A stretch of DNA of 64,000 nt from Tillus elongatus (lineage: Eukaryota > Arthropoda > Insecta > Coleoptera > Cleridae): assembly GCA_964006375.1 (NCBI GenBank), contig OZ023267.1, forward strand, positions 32,607,266-32,671,265, read 5' to 3'. Under the pieces are notes generated by a model, which was not told the origin of the DNA, searched no databases, and saw only the letters and a program-made list of their open reading frames with translations. This document shows, in pieces, positions 12,301 through 28,811 of the stretch. Made by a program: the position numbers and the translations under genes. How positions within the stretch are numbered: position 1 is the first letter of the stretch; the number at the start of each line of letters is the position of its first letter.

Positions 12301-12831
<531 letters not shown>

Positions 12832-12898
<67 letters not shown>
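12832..12898. repeat. (TA)n array at the left end of transposon B
   Basis: Uninterrupted TA repeat directly adjoining the transposon terminus. Tc1/mariner elements insert at TA, so an existing (TA)n tract is a plausible landing site. Confidence 0.9.
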
Positions 12899-12902
<4 letters not shown>

Positions 12903-12927
12903 GCAAATTCGAAGCTCACCACTGGGA

Positions 12928-13987
12928 GTGGAAAAGGAAATTCCGATTTCCGCCATCAAGGTACGGGATGCCGAGGATGATATTAGGTTGACGAGGCCAT
13001 ATACCCCAGAATCCCCAGTTGGGATCAGTGGATGAAAAATGGGGTTGTATTCCAGCCCGCAGGCCTGGTCTGTTTCACCGACGGATCGCGACTGGAGGAT
13101 CAACAATCCTACGGAGCGGGATTATACATCGAAGGCCTGGGGGTGCGCGAGAGTTATGCTCTTGGCGCATATACCACGGTATTCGAAACAGAGGTATACG
13201 CTATCCTGTCTGTGGCCAATAGACAGGATGTGAGGAGGAGCCCCGACAAATGTGTATACATTTGCTCGGATAGCCAGGCGGTCCTCCGGGCAGTCTGCGC
13301 GGCCAGAATCAGGTCAACACTGGTTCAGGAGTGCGCTGACGCCCTCAAAAAATTAGCCAGGACAAAGGAGGTGCAACTGGTGTGGGTTCCGGGACACTGT
13401 GGCGTAGCGGGGAATGAGGTGGCGAATAATATCGCTAGGCTTGGTTCCCGGCGGCCGTTCTGTGGCCCGGAGCCTGCGATAGGCATAAGCAGGAAGACGT
13501 TCTATGTCGCCTTAGACAGGTGGACAGAGGAATCAATAGAGAGGCACCGGGGGTCGGTTGGTGGCTGTAGGCAGGCGAGGGATTTCGTGGAGGGGCCGGG
13601 CAGAGATAAAGCTGTCTGGCTACGACCTACGCTTCGCCGAATCCTTGTGGTGCTGACCGGCCACTGCGTCCTTAGAAGACACCTCACATTGATAGGGGTA
13701 GAGAGGGATCCCATTTAATGCGGCGATGATAAAGACACATCCTACCACTACCTGTGTGAATGCGAGGCTTTTGGGAGTCTTCGAGCAGAATTGTTCGGAT
13801 CGAGGACTCTGCAGAGGAACCAGGTAAGTACCGTCAAATTGAAGACTTTCACGGCTTTCATTTCGATGTCGAGGCGGTTTGGCAACGGAACCGAGGAAGA
13901 GTAGAGCATGGTTGCTGGGGTTGGCAAAAAGGGTCCATTGTGGCCTACTTGCTTGGCGTTGGCCTCCCCACCACTGCTACTACTACT
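12928..13987 (+). mobile_element. 5'-truncated LINE with RNase H, inserted in transposon B's TIR
   Basis: Flanked by a 7-bp target-site duplication ACTGGGA (12921-12927 and 13988-13994). The 3' end is a (CTA)n tail at about 13973-13987. Removing the insert rejoins the transposon TIR. The insert carries an RNase H domain and a CCHC-like knuckle, so it belongs with the LINE groups that have RNase H (I/R1/Loa-like); the clade is not settled. Confidence 0.8.
13032..13910 (+). pseudogene. LINE RNase H domain with C-terminal zinc knuckle, broken
   Basis: RNase H motifs in order: CFTDGSRLED (first Asp), FETEVYAILSVANRQ (Glu), YICSDSQAVLRAV (second Asp), WVPGHCGVAGNEVANNIARL. In the last motif the family's final catalytic Asp (GNEVAD) is Asn, a single-base change. 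After ERDPI a TAA at 13716-13718 replaces the first Cys region; the frame continues with CGDDKDTSYHYLCECEAF, the usual CCHC-like knuckle, and reads to a TAG near 13910. Known role: removal of RNA from the RNA:DNA hybrid during retrotransposition. Inactive by stop and by the Asp change. Confidence 0.85.
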
Positions 13988-14557
13988 ACTGGGATCTCGG
14001 AAACGGTGAGAGATACGAAGTCGGGTAGATTGTGGCAAAGTTGCCTATTTCTGCCCTTAATAAACTGGCGGAAGAAAATTTGAGCTACCCGCTTTAGTTC
14101 CTGAGTTATTTCGAAAAAACATTTTTGTGTTTTTCTTCCTCTTGCATAACTTTTTTATTACTTGTCGTATGAAGATGCGGTTTTGACTTCTTTAGAGCAC
14201 TGATTCATGTAGAATATTACTAGGATATCAAATTTGCTGTCAAACGGTTCCGTTTTTCTATAACAACTTGAACTTTTTTTTTCATATGGACGCCCTATTG
14301 GCTTTTGAGTTCGTTGGATAGGTCTTTTTGCGCTGATTTCATTGATATTCAACTTAATGGCTTTGCATTCAAAAATGGCGGAGATGTTGCCGAAATTCGT
14401 AATATTCGTCTGAAAAACGCATTAGCCATGGCTGTCAAAGCTGTGTAACACTTTCTGTTTGAAGTGACCTTTTATCATTTCAGATCTGACAATTCCTATC
14501 TTGTTGTCATTATTGTTGTTATTACAGTCCTTACTTGATTGTTTGTTGAGTTATTGA

Positions 14558-15750
14558 ATGACGATGTTCTTCTCCAACGCTGAAAAACGAGACATGTTAA
14601 TAATCTATTATTCCCATAATAGAAATAGCAAAGTAGCCTGCGAATTTTACCTCAGAGAATACCCAGAGAGGAGGTAACCACATCGTACTGTTTTCGAAAA
14701 ATTAGATAGCAATCTCAACAATTGCGGTTATTTCACCAAACCCAGGAGCAAATATGGTTCGCAAATAAGAGAAGAGGAGTCAATGCAGGTTACTCAACAC
14801 GTATTCAATAATTTGTCATTATATCTTTGTAATTTATTAAGAAATAATCTACATAGTTATTGACAAGGTATGTGATAAGGTACTTAATTTGTATGATTAT
14901 TTATTGTTATTATTGTCACAGTTGTAATTCGTAATTAATATTTTAGTTTGAAGACAATCCAAGAATATCAACGCGTGAAGTCGCTTAGATATTTCAAATT
15001 CCCCAAACAAGAGCCAGTAGAGTCCTGAGAAAAAATAATTCAAATGTTATAAAATACATATTTCGCAACATTTGTTGCCAGGTGACAGGGAAAGATGGCT
15101 GAATTCGTGTTCTTGGCTAAGGCAGAAGTTCCAGAATGCCCAAAGTTCCTGGAGAACGTTTACTGGTCAGATGAAACGAGATTCACGTATTGTGGGGTTT
15201 TTAACCGCAATAATGAGCATTATTGGGCCAAAAACAACCCCCATCAAAATATTTAGACACGGAACCAAGTCAGATTTGGACTGAATGTTTGGGCTGGTAT
15301 CACAAATGACAGACTTGTGGGACCCTTTATTTTCGACGAAAATTTAACAGAACAAAATTACTTGAATTTTATATCAAACCAGTTTCAAGATTATTTGGAT
15401 GCACTTCCGCTTGCACAAATTTTACGACTGTGGTTCCAGTAGGATAGTGCACCTGCCTACAATGCAATTGCAGTCAGAAACTTTCTTGATAATCAGTTCC
15501 CAAACCAGAGGATTGGGAACCGTGGAGTAGTCCTCTGGCCCGCCAGAAGCCCAGACCTTACACCGTTGGATTTATTTCTACGGGGACACCTTAAAAATAT
15601 AATTTACAGAGACCCAATTGTTTCGCTGGAAGATTTAAGAAATAAAGTAATCAACGCTTTCAGAACTCTTAAACGAAGATGCATAAAGAGTGCCGTTGGC
15701 AATCTCAACCGGCGAATCAATTTATGCATAGAACGGAACGGTAATTTAAT
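14558..15750 (+). pseudogene. Transposase of transposon B (HTH + DDE), broken
   Basis: Starts [19 protein letters not shown] (insect HTH type, compare the transposase at 1775), with a stop after YLREYPERR. Later it reads YWSDETRFTYCGVFNRNN (first Asp), GLNVWAGITNDRLVGPFIF, FQ-stop-DSAPAYNAIAVRNFL (second Asp) and VVLWPARSPDLTPLDLFLRG (third acidic region; the family has LWG). It ends RRINLCIERNGNL. Several stops and frameshifts. The product of an intact copy would bind the long TIRs and move the element at TA sites. Confidence 0.8.
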
Positions 15751-16373
15751 CTGTATAGAATATGTACTAGAAACATTATTTTATGTTTGCTTCAATTCTT
15801 GTATGCATAGGTAAATAGAATTTTCTTTAATGTTTCGTAATTGTTTTAATTGATGCTATTCTAAATTTCATGTCCTTCATCCTTTAAATTCAAACAGAAA
15901 TTGTTACACAGCTAATGTGCTTTTAAGACGATTATTACGAATTTTGGCAATATCTCCACCAATTCTGAATGCAAAGCCATTAGGTTATACATCAATGAAA
16001 TCAACGCGCGAAGACCTATCTAACGAACTCAAAAACCAATATGGCGTCCATATAAAAAACCAAAGTTGAAGTTATTCTAGAAAAACCGAAACTTCGCACA
16101 GCAAATATGCTTGTAATATTCTAGATGAATCAGTGCTCTGAAGAAGTAAAAACCGCATCTTCATACGACGAGTAATAAAAAAGTTATGACAGGAGGAAGA
16201 GAAAACAAAAAAAAAGGTTTTTTCGAAATAACTCAGGAACTAAAGCGGGTAGCTCAAATTTTCTTTCGCCAGTTTATTAAGGGCAGAAATAGGCAACTTT
16301 TCCACAATCTAACCGACTTCTTATCTCTCACCGTTTCCGAGATCTCAATGGTGAGCTTCGAATTTGACTCACC

Positions 16374-19464
<3,091 letters not shown>

Positions 19465-20101
19465 TTTTTTTTATATTTCGACAACACATCACGAGGGCTT
19501 ACAGCCTAAGTACTATCGTACTGTGGGTGTCGAAAAGGAGGAAAGACGCAACTTGTTAATTCTGGACTTGAAGGTTTGGGGATTCGGAGGAGAAGGAAAA
19601 ACATGTGCCAGTAAGGAATTCCACAACTTGGACGTCCTCGGGACAAAAGAGCAGCCATAACAAGATGTTCTGTCTCTGGTGACCTGGACAGTAAAAGGCT
19701 GCATTCGTTCCTTTTCCCTGGTAGATCTGTTTGGGGCAGCAGGTGAAGGAACTATGGAAGAAAGCTCCTCTGAGGAGTGCCCGTGCAGATATCTATAAAA
19801 GAGAGAAAGGTCACCAACGGCACGTCGGTGGGCGAGGGATAGCAGCCTTTGGGTGAGAGTAGGGTCACCGATGAGACGCATAGCTCTCTTCTGAATGGAG
19901 TCCAGGATAACGAGTATAGAAGCGGCAGCCGCACCCCATATGTGGGAATAGTATTCGAGGTTTGGCCTTATTTGTGAAGAATACAAGGTATAGAGATTAG
20001 CTGGTGATTTGCTGGTATTTGCGAACCCGGAAGAGGAAACCTAATTTCTTAGCGGACGCTTCTGCAATTGATGTGATATGTTGGTGCCAATTGAGATTTC
20101 T
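19465..20101 (-). mobile_element. LINE 3' end, 5'-truncated, with 9-bp target duplication
   Basis: Minus-strand C-terminal region of the same LINE family as at 42.9-45.9 kb: YSSQIRPNLEYYSHIWGAAA, LDSIQKRAMRLIGDPTLTQR, RTSKLWNSLLAHVFP and NKLRLSSFSTPTVR before the stop near 19513. The 3' poly(A) is the T run at 19465. The duplication AAAGAGAGA flanks the insert (19456-19464 and 20102-20110). Confidence 0.75.
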
Positions 20102-20110
20102 AAAGAGAGA

Positions 20111-20641
20111 GAAGCCTTTCGTTTAATGTTGTTATTTTTATCCCAGACTGATGTTAGGTGAATACTAAACCTTTATAAACCGAAATTAGCCAGTGATACT
20201 CTTTTATGTTCAAATACAAAACAAGTTTTATTAAAGAAAAGACATATTTATATTACAGTAATAACTTTTTGATTGACTAAACACTAAAATTTATGCTTGA
20301 GAATTCTGATTATTATTGATCAATATCTTATGAGTATTTGTGGTTTACCCTTATGGTAACTCTAATTTATTTATATCTCTTTCATTTTCTAACAATAAAT
20401 ATTAATGACCACAAAAAATGTGAAAGTTATTTTAACACAGTCCGTTGGTTCTATTTGTTGACCGTTTTAGTTACTTCTTTGTTTTCAACCTGTTTTCAGC
20501 ATCAGTCATCATAGTTTCTTGTACACCACTTATTTAAACCCTACACTACCGCTTGTTCTTAGATACTTAATAATACCTTAATTATTTACAAACGTATCAT
20601 TGGCTATTTGAGTCCATGTCGTGTTTAATTGAATTTGTGTT
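20111..20641. other. Unassigned AT-rich spacer
   Basis: Should hold the rest of the mariner-like relative at 18931, but I see no transposase motif. Nothing else supportable. Confidence 0.35.
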
Positions 20642-21690
20642 TTAGTGAATTTTCTTAAAAAAATTCACTAATGAGGAGATCCCGACTTTTGAATTTTGAA
20701 AAAATTTCTTCAAATGAGCGCTAATTACGCCCCCCAGAAAACATATCCTAGGTCAGTTTCAATTTTTATATGTTTATATATGTGTGTGTGTGTGTATCAC
20801 ACCGACAACTCAAAAAATAATGGGCCTATTTTGATTAAATTTGGTGAATACCTTCCTTTTGCAAATGGCTTGGATAAGTTCGTTAGCCAGGAAAATCGGC
20901 CCAGGTTTTACCGAAAAAGTTTGGGTTTTCTTTCGAAAAAAATTTATATCTCCCGCATGAACAAAGCAAGGACAACCAAATTTGGTAAAATTTTAGCTCT
21001 GTAGGTCAAAAAAAGAAAAAGTTATAGGCATTTAAATAAAAATAAATTGGGGTTTTTCTCAAAACGTCAAAGTTGCGATTTAAAAATCTAAAACCCAGAA
21101 GTCTTAGTTTCAACCGTCACTGTCCTTCATTTTACTAAAATGTTTCCAGAAAATTCATTTGAAATTGACCCTTTCTCTGATGTTTAGCAGTAGCCTTAGC
21201 TATAGAGTTTATCGTTTAATGGTATATAATTTATTTTTGTCGAATTTTCGTAAAAAATCAATAAAGCTCAACATATCCGTTATTATACAAGATATGAAAA
21301 AAAAATTTTAAAAATTAATTATAGGGTGTCTTGAGCTACATCTTAAAAAATATTTCTACAATCACAAGATGGCCCATAAGTCGTTGCTGATACCAATTCT
21401 TTTTTTTTCTAATCAAACACGCCTTATGTTATTGCATTTTTGCATTGTCCATCGAAATATAATGCATGTTTGTCAGAAAAGAAATTCTGGACGCAGCAAC
21501 TGCGCTACGGTAGCGAATTTTAATCAAATGCTTCATATTTGAATAGCTTAATTTGCTATTAACCTATAAGGTTTACCAAGCAACGAGTTTTTTCGGGAAC
21601 ACTTTAAATTTACTTTCGGAAATTTGTGTAAATTTTCAAACAATAAAGTTATTTTGATGAAACATGGCACATTGTTTTTACTATATTAAT
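20642..21690 (+). repeat. (TA)n-family element with (TG)n instead of (TA)n
   Basis: Stem end TTAGTGAATTTTC...AAAATTCACTAA (20642-20673), then the usual block; at 20780-20797 the microsatellite is a short (TG)n. Downstream are the AACGTCAAAG and TCCTTCATTTTACTAAAATG modules and the TTAATTATAGGGTGTCTTGA module. At 21494 GACGCAGCAACTGCGCTACG begins a truncated MITE. Confidence 0.7.
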
Positions 21691-21817
21691 TTATATCACC
21701 TTTTCCTAATAAATTTCAAACTAGTTGCAAACGATATTTTAATATATGTATCGATATTTCAATTTTCCCGGCTTTCTGACTCCCACAACTGAAAGGGTAT
21801 TAGTACATTCTCTCTTT

Positions 21818-22591
<774 letters not shown>

Positions 22592-22859
22592 CAGACTTTT
22601 ACTGTTTATAAAATCAAGACAATCTCGATAGTGCATAGCACATACTTTGATAAGTGAAGATTGGAACCTGTGATGAGCACTGATCAGTACAATTTGATTC
22701 AATTTTTTTTTTGATATTCAGATTTTCATGGCTATTTAAATTTTTCTGTACCTTCTCTTTAAACATTATTTTTAGTAATAATAATAGTTGTTATTTGTGT
22801 TATTTTATGTGAGTTTATGTGCATGTGTGTGTGAATGTAAACCTGTATAACACTACAAC

Positions 22860-22950
<91 letters not shown>
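22860..22950. repeat. (TA)n array outside the family context
   Basis: Preceded by ATATATATACATATATATA, with no family block on either side; the left flank has GTGTGTGTGAATG. Confidence 0.85.
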
Positions 22951-22953
<3 letters not shown>

Positions 22954-23714
22954 GTTAGAAAACTTATAAACAACTAGGCAGTCCTAGAACCCGAGTTTCA
23001 TTAATCTCGAACGGCTTATGGCCTTATAAAACTGATGGATAAATCCCAGAAAGCTTGCGACTTGTAAAGATTAGAATGAAATGCTAAGATAGCTGTACAT
23101 TGGACACCTGATCCATTAGCGTATTAAAATTTATTACTTTAGCTGTTCAAGACACTGCGTTCATCCTAACGTTCATTAGAAAAGATCCATCTAGATAATT
23201 TTGCAGATATTAAGAATTTATTTGTGCTAACAAGATACCTGTAAGAAACAGGGAACAACAGGAAGTCAGTGAATTAAAATTCCCTCTTGTTTTATACAAG
23301 CAGACTTTCAGTCGGGTTGTTTGTGACGTTATGTTAACGTTAACTTGGCGGAAATATTTCTTCTATGTCTAATAATAATTAATTGCTCAGGTTTCAAGAC
23401 CCTTTAAATCTTAAAGCCGGGGCTTAAACTTAAATTGGGGTTATGTTAAGATGGAGCCGCTTCAAATATTCAGTGATGCTGTCGCGTTCTGGATTGTTTT
23501 ACCGTTTCACTTATTAATTTTAGATGAATTTTGTAAGGTAGAAGACATAAGACTAGGTTATGGTGTAGACACTCACCAGTCTGTGGAACTCTATGGAAAG
23601 TTATAAATAATTTATTATACTTATTGATTGTTTTAGTTTATAAAAGACCTGATAACATGAGGTCTTTGTTGTTGGCGTTAGTTTAACAGAAAGCTAGTTA
23701 TTACTAAAAATAAA
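22951..23714. other. Unassigned spacer
   Basis: No coding motif or repeat of this window recognised. Confidence 0.35.
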
Positions 23715-24200
23715 GTCTGGACTCAGCAAGTGCGTTTTCGAAGTAAATTTTCAGAAAAATGTTTTTAATAGCAAACATTCCCCTTTAATGCAAGCAGGAA
23801 CAATTTGGTCACCGGTATAACCAATATAGTAGAAAAAATGGACCTTATTTTATCAAAATAACTTGTTTGAAAATGTACACAAATTTTCCGAAAATGTGCT
23901 TAAAATGTTTCCGAGAAAACTCTTTTCCTAGCCGACGAACCTCAGGTTAATAGCAAATTGAGTTATTGAATTTTGAAGCATTTAATGAAAATTCGCTATC
24001 AAAACGCACTTACTGTGTCTCGATTTTTTTTACAAACATGCATCATATTTCGATAAAAAAATGCAAAAATGGAATCCTGTGATTGTCAAAATAATTTTAT
24101 AAGATGCAGCTCAACATTTCAAGAAACTTTTTTTGTAAATTTAAAAGTCGGGATCTCCTTATTAGTGAGTTTTTTTTAAGAAAATTCACTAAAACAGGCA
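23715..24200 (-). repeat. MITE plus module and stem end, reverse copy
   Basis: 23715-24023 is a MITE (GACTCAGCAAGTGCGTTTTC to AACGCACTTACTGTGTC). It continues with the complement of the hexanucleotide-rich module and ends at the stem AGTGAGTTTT...AAAATTCACTAA (24160-24193). Confidence 0.65.
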
Positions 24201-25050
24201 CTTGTGGAGCCACGAGAAAAGTCTACGGCTGTATTAAATATGGAACGGTTTCGCTAAGTTAGGGCAAAAACAGACAACCAGATATGCTATTCGATTTGAA
24301 TCATATCTTAAAGATTTCATCTCTTCTTTATCAAATTATTTTTTATACAAAAACTCGCTAAAAAATTCATCGGAATAGCAACAATCTGATTAGATCACGG
24401 TAAAGGGAAATGAGATTAAAAAAAATGATAAAAAGTATTAACTAGGATTACAGCTCGTCATGTAGGAGTCGGTTATCTGATGTACATAGCTTAACCAACT
24501 CGACTACGATCGACAGATATGTACCAGTAGGTATATCTCGTAATATATGTTAATCGTCTAACGTTACTATTTACACGAAACAATTTTGACTTACAATGGA
24601 TTTTTTGCTCATATTTTAACAAAGTAAATGAAAATAGCGACTTAGACACATACCTAGAAGCTAGCTGGTCATCTCTTGTCGCATTTTTCACTCATATTCC
24701 TACTCTTACCATAATTCTTAATTTTGACGTTTTAAGTTTATGGAATCAGATTTAATTAATTAAAAATTAATTTATCTCTAACATTTTTGTCTTTTAATGA
24801 AGAGATCTGAATTTTGGTACATAAACTACCCTATACGACAGAAACCAGAGTACCGCATTTGGTTGTCCATACTTTGTTACTTCCGTAGATATAATTTTTT
24901 TTCGAAAGGAAACACAAAATTTTTCATATAAATATACAGGGGTTTCATATGGATATCCCCATAGAAACACATAATTATATAGCGAAAATATGATAGCTTA
25001 GGTATGTGAAATTCCACATAAATTTTCCAAAAATCTTACCATCGATACCT
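24201..25050. other. Older dispersed repeat and family fragments
   Basis: 24200-24400 repeats 6660-6860. 24840-25050 contains the reverse family block (AGTACCGCATTTGGTTGTCC, CCATCGATACCTC) without a (TA)n array. Confidence 0.45.
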
Positions 25051-25229
25051 CTTAATTTCTTAATGAAAATTCACTAAAAGCTTTATAAACTATATTCTCA
25101 ATCGGAAAAAGACAGAATAAAACAAACATCGAAATGTTAACGCTTTGATAACGCCATGCCAAAATGTATACCTTTGAAAATTTTCGATTGTAAATTTTTA
25201 ACCAGCACAATGAGAAAAAATTTCGGGAC

Positions 25230-25480
25230 GCAGCATGTGCCTTATAGTAGCGCATTTTCATTGAATGTTTCCAATTTGTATAACTCAATTTTTTATGGAC
25301 CTAGAAAATTGAATTTTGATCTGTGGTAAGGCATCTAGAGGGGCAATATATCAACCAAATGTTATCAAATTAACTTTGTTGCTTTTTGAGATACAAATTA
25401 TTTTTTCGGAAAAATCTAATTTTTTTTGGAAGAACTAGTCCGATAGGACTGGCCAGCGAACTTATCTAAGCTTTTAATAA
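25230..25480 (-). repeat. (TA)n-family fragment, reverse, no microsatellite
   Basis: GGGACGCAGCATGTGCCTTATAG near 25223 and the block up to TTATCTAAGCTTTTAATAAAAG near 25480 match the GACGCAG side of the family, ending before the microsatellite. Confidence 0.6.
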
Positions 25481-25512
25481 AAGAAAGATTCTTGAGAGAT
25501 TAAAAGAATAAC

Positions 25513-25842
25513 TGAAAGGCTTTGCTACCAGATAATCTGCTTTTTTTTTCAACCCTGCGCGTTTCCTCCCTTCATCAAGCCAGCTTCAGACTTAATTTAT
25601 GTCTCAGTTACAGAAAAGGTGCTGTATGGAATGTTGCCAAAGTACATAATGCACCTTTTCTGCATGGCATGTTGCCAAAGTACATACAGCACATTTTCTG
25701 TATGGAATCCTACCAAAGTACATACAGCATCATTCCTGTAACTGAGACAGAAATTAAGTCTTAACCCCTGAAGACGGTTCAATAAGGGGCCAACAGGAGT
25801 GGTGGTCAAAAATACGATATTGTCTGGTAGTAAAGCCTTTCA
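25513..25842. repeat. Nested inverted repeat with a 38-bp triplicate at its centre
   Basis: Outer arms: TGAAAGGCTTTGCTACCAGA (25513-) and its complement at 25817-25842. Inner arms: AGACTTAATTT..GTCTCAGTTACAG (25587-25614) and its complement at 25736-25761. Between them are three 38-bp tandem units starting at 25622, 25660 and 25698, each with CCAAAGTACATA. Non-coding. Foldback-element-like; class unknown. Confidence 0.7.
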
Positions 25843-25887
25843 TTTATTCCTGTAATTATATCAAACCCAGACGTATTGACGTTCAAA

Positions 25888-25891
<4 letters not shown>

Positions 25892-25980
<89 letters not shown>
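25892..25980. repeat. (TA)n array
   Basis: About 89 bp of TA adjacent to the nested inverted repeat; no family block flanks it. Confidence 0.9.
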
Positions 25981-25983
<3 letters not shown>

Positions 25984-26780
25984 TGTGACACACTTAAGAT
26001 GAAGGCACGCCTGTATTTTCTTTATTTTTATAGATAGCGATTTCATTTTTTGTACACACGTAAAACGTCACTAGGTTGTTGGAATAGCCTACCCACTTCA
26101 AATGCCAGATGTCAACCCAGCTTACTATAATTTCAGGAATAGGTCCGGTTCTCTATATTTTGCGATGCGTTAGAGATATCAAGAAAACTTACTTTAAAAA
26201 GTTATTCAAAGTTCTATTTTAACTGCAAATACCGAGATTCAAGTCAATTGTTTTTTTACTTTTTTGACAGAATCCAAATTTTCCATCATATTTTAACAGG
26301 TAGATTGCCATGGAAACAAATTAGAGTCAGGGTACTCTACGACTGAAGTAATTCAGAGCTCTGCCAACATCCCAACCATGTGTCGACACCGCTAGCGACG
26401 GCTTCCATCGTGGGATCTACCAGTGTGGGAGATACCAGGTTACATTTGCTTAATTACTAATTGTTTACGTTGAAAACTATTGGGAAAAAGACATTAGTTA
26501 AGAGAATTTTGATTGGGTTTGTTTAACGTACATTTGATTCATTTCTTATTCAAACTGTCCTATGTAAAATATATATAAATATTTATTATTAACACGGTGT
26601 ATGTGTCATTTCTTTCCTCGATTCCTAGAACTTACAAGTAAAGAATTGTTACAGATATGAAGTAGTTTTCATTACATACTTTACCCTAAGTATATACGTT
26701 GCAAGTAAAGTGGTGGCGCAAACTTTTGTGGCCTAACCGAACACCGACCCACTCCACCCTCCGGAAGTATACAGTTACAT
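25981..26780. other. Unassigned spacer
   Basis: No recognisable coding. 26700-26770 (GTGGTGGCGCAAACTTTTGT) is GC-richer; a retroelement primer-site-like TGGCGC occurs there but no LTR is visible. Confidence 0.3.
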
Positions 26781-26935
26781 TATATATATATATATAAATG
26801 TATAAAAATGAAAACTGACCACGGATGTGGGTTCTAGGGGAGCTTGGTGTTCATTGATAGAAATTATTTCAAAACTCAAAAGTCAGAATCTCATGTTGAG
26901 AAATCTTTTTCTACGAAAATTTGCTAAGAAACAAA
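26781..26935 (-). repeat. (TA)n-family remnant with a very short TA tract
   Basis: (TA)8 at 26782-26797, then ATGAAAACTGACCACGGATG, GGGTTCTAGGGG and GAAAATTTGCTAAG: the stem-side half in reverse. Confidence 0.6.
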
Positions 26936-27245
26936 GACAGGGTACATCGATGTAATGACAAATAAGAGGTGCGAGAAGAAAGATGTATTCTGTAATAAAT
27001 TGAGAGGGGGAAAGCAACGTTTATTGTAAATATCCTGATAAATGGCTTTCTGCCAACTCCATTTGAGGGACATATACTTAAAAAAAAAGGTGGATAGGCA
27101 GACCAAGAAGTACTCTTTTAGAGAACCTGACCCGATTTATGAGGCTTGGAAGCTATAATAATATGAAAATAACTGCTGGGGACTAAGAGTTTCTGACTAC
27201 AAGGCAAAATTTCCTTTAGTCTCTGATTATGATAATAGAAAAAAA

Positions 27246-27705
27246 CTCGGGACGCAGCAAGTGCGTTATAGTAGTGAATTTTTATTAAATGCTTCAAATT
27301 TAAATAACTCAATTTTCTATAAACTTAGAGAGTTTAATTTTAATACGTAGTAAGGTCTTTCCTAAGGTAAAATATCCACAAAATTTCATTAAAATAAATT
27401 TGTAATTTTCGGAGAAAAAATTTTTTTCGAAAGAAAATTTGAAATTTGAATCACTCAATTTTTTCTAAACTTAGAAAGTTTAATTTTGGTACGTAGTAAG
27501 ACCTCTCCCGAGGCAACATATGTAGTAAATTTCATTAAAAGAGCTTTGTTACTTTTGGAGAAAAAATTTTGTTTGAAAGAAAACTCAAAATTTTTCCGGA
27601 AAACCCCGTCCGATTTTTCTGGATAATGAACTCATCCAAGCCATTAATAAAAGAAAGGCACTCGCCAAGTTTCATCGAAATCGAGTAATTATTTTTGAGT
27701 TATCA

Positions 27706-27794
<89 letters not shown>

Positions 27795-28597
27795 ATATAA
27801 AAATTAAACATATTTACAAATGAACTTTAATAAGATATTATGCTGTGACAATACCTCTCTCAAGCAGTGGCGATTTCTCCTAGTGAGCTAGGAGCACACC
27901 CTAAAATATAATCCAAATGTGCAGAGTTATATATGTTTTATTTTTTTTCCCTTAGTCTTAATACACTACATATTTTATGACAATCGATTTAATTTACTTA
28001 TTTGATTTCATAAATAGTCGGTTAATAGTGACTTGGAATGAAGTAGATACCACGTCTTTTAACATGTTCAGAGAATATGAGTAGATCAAAGCAACTGGGA
28101 ATGAATTCGGTCAATCCCCCACGCACGTGTTTAACATAGTAAGGCAAATACCATTGATTTTAACACTGCAGTGAGCTATAAAAATTTGATTAACTCAGTT
28201 TTCTATAATCTTAGAAAGTTTAATTTTGGTACGTAGTAAGATATTTCCTAGGACAAGATATCCCCCAAATTTCATTAAAATAACTTTGTAATTTTTGGAG
28301 AAAAAAAATTGTTTCAATAGAAAATTTAAAATTTGAATAACTCAATTTTCTCTAAACGTAGACAGTTGAATTTTAGTACCCAGTACAATCTCTCCTGAGG
28401 CAATATATATACTAAATTTCATTAAAACAACTTTGTTACTTTCGGAGCAAAAATTTTTTTTCGAAAGAAAACTCAAAATTTTCCCGGAAAACCCCGTCCG
28501 ATTTTTCTGACTAACAAACTCATCCAAGCCATTAATAAAAGAAAGGAGCTTGCCAAATTTCATCGCAATCGGTTAATTATTTTTTGAGTTAGCGGGT

Positions 28598-28685
<88 letters not shown>

Positions 28686-28811
28686 AAATTTAAACTGACC
28701 CCGGATATGGGTTCTAGGGGTCCTAGTTCGCACTCATTTGAAAGAATTTTTGCAAAGTCTCACCATCGATACCTCTCTATTAGTGAATTTTTTTAAATAA
28801 AAATTCACTAA
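27246..28811 (-). repeat. Composite of two (TA)n-family units around a captured segment
   Basis: Begins with GGGACGCAGCAAGTGCGTTA, then the family block, (TA)n 27712-27790, a ~330-bp segment not seen in other copies (27800-28185), the family block again, (TA)n 28602-28678, and the terminal stem 28780-28811. An inverted near-copy of the whole ~1.57 kb lies at 57777-59362, so the composite has moved or been duplicated as one unit. Confidence 0.8.
27982..28179 (+). pseudogene. Copy of an unrecognised ~65-codon frame in the composite repeat
   Basis: Matches the open frame at 58406-58603 (minus) but has a frameshift and a stop after about 30 codons. Shared text includes YLFDFINSRLIVTWNEVD and SPTHVFNIVR. 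Function unknown. Confidence 0.4.
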
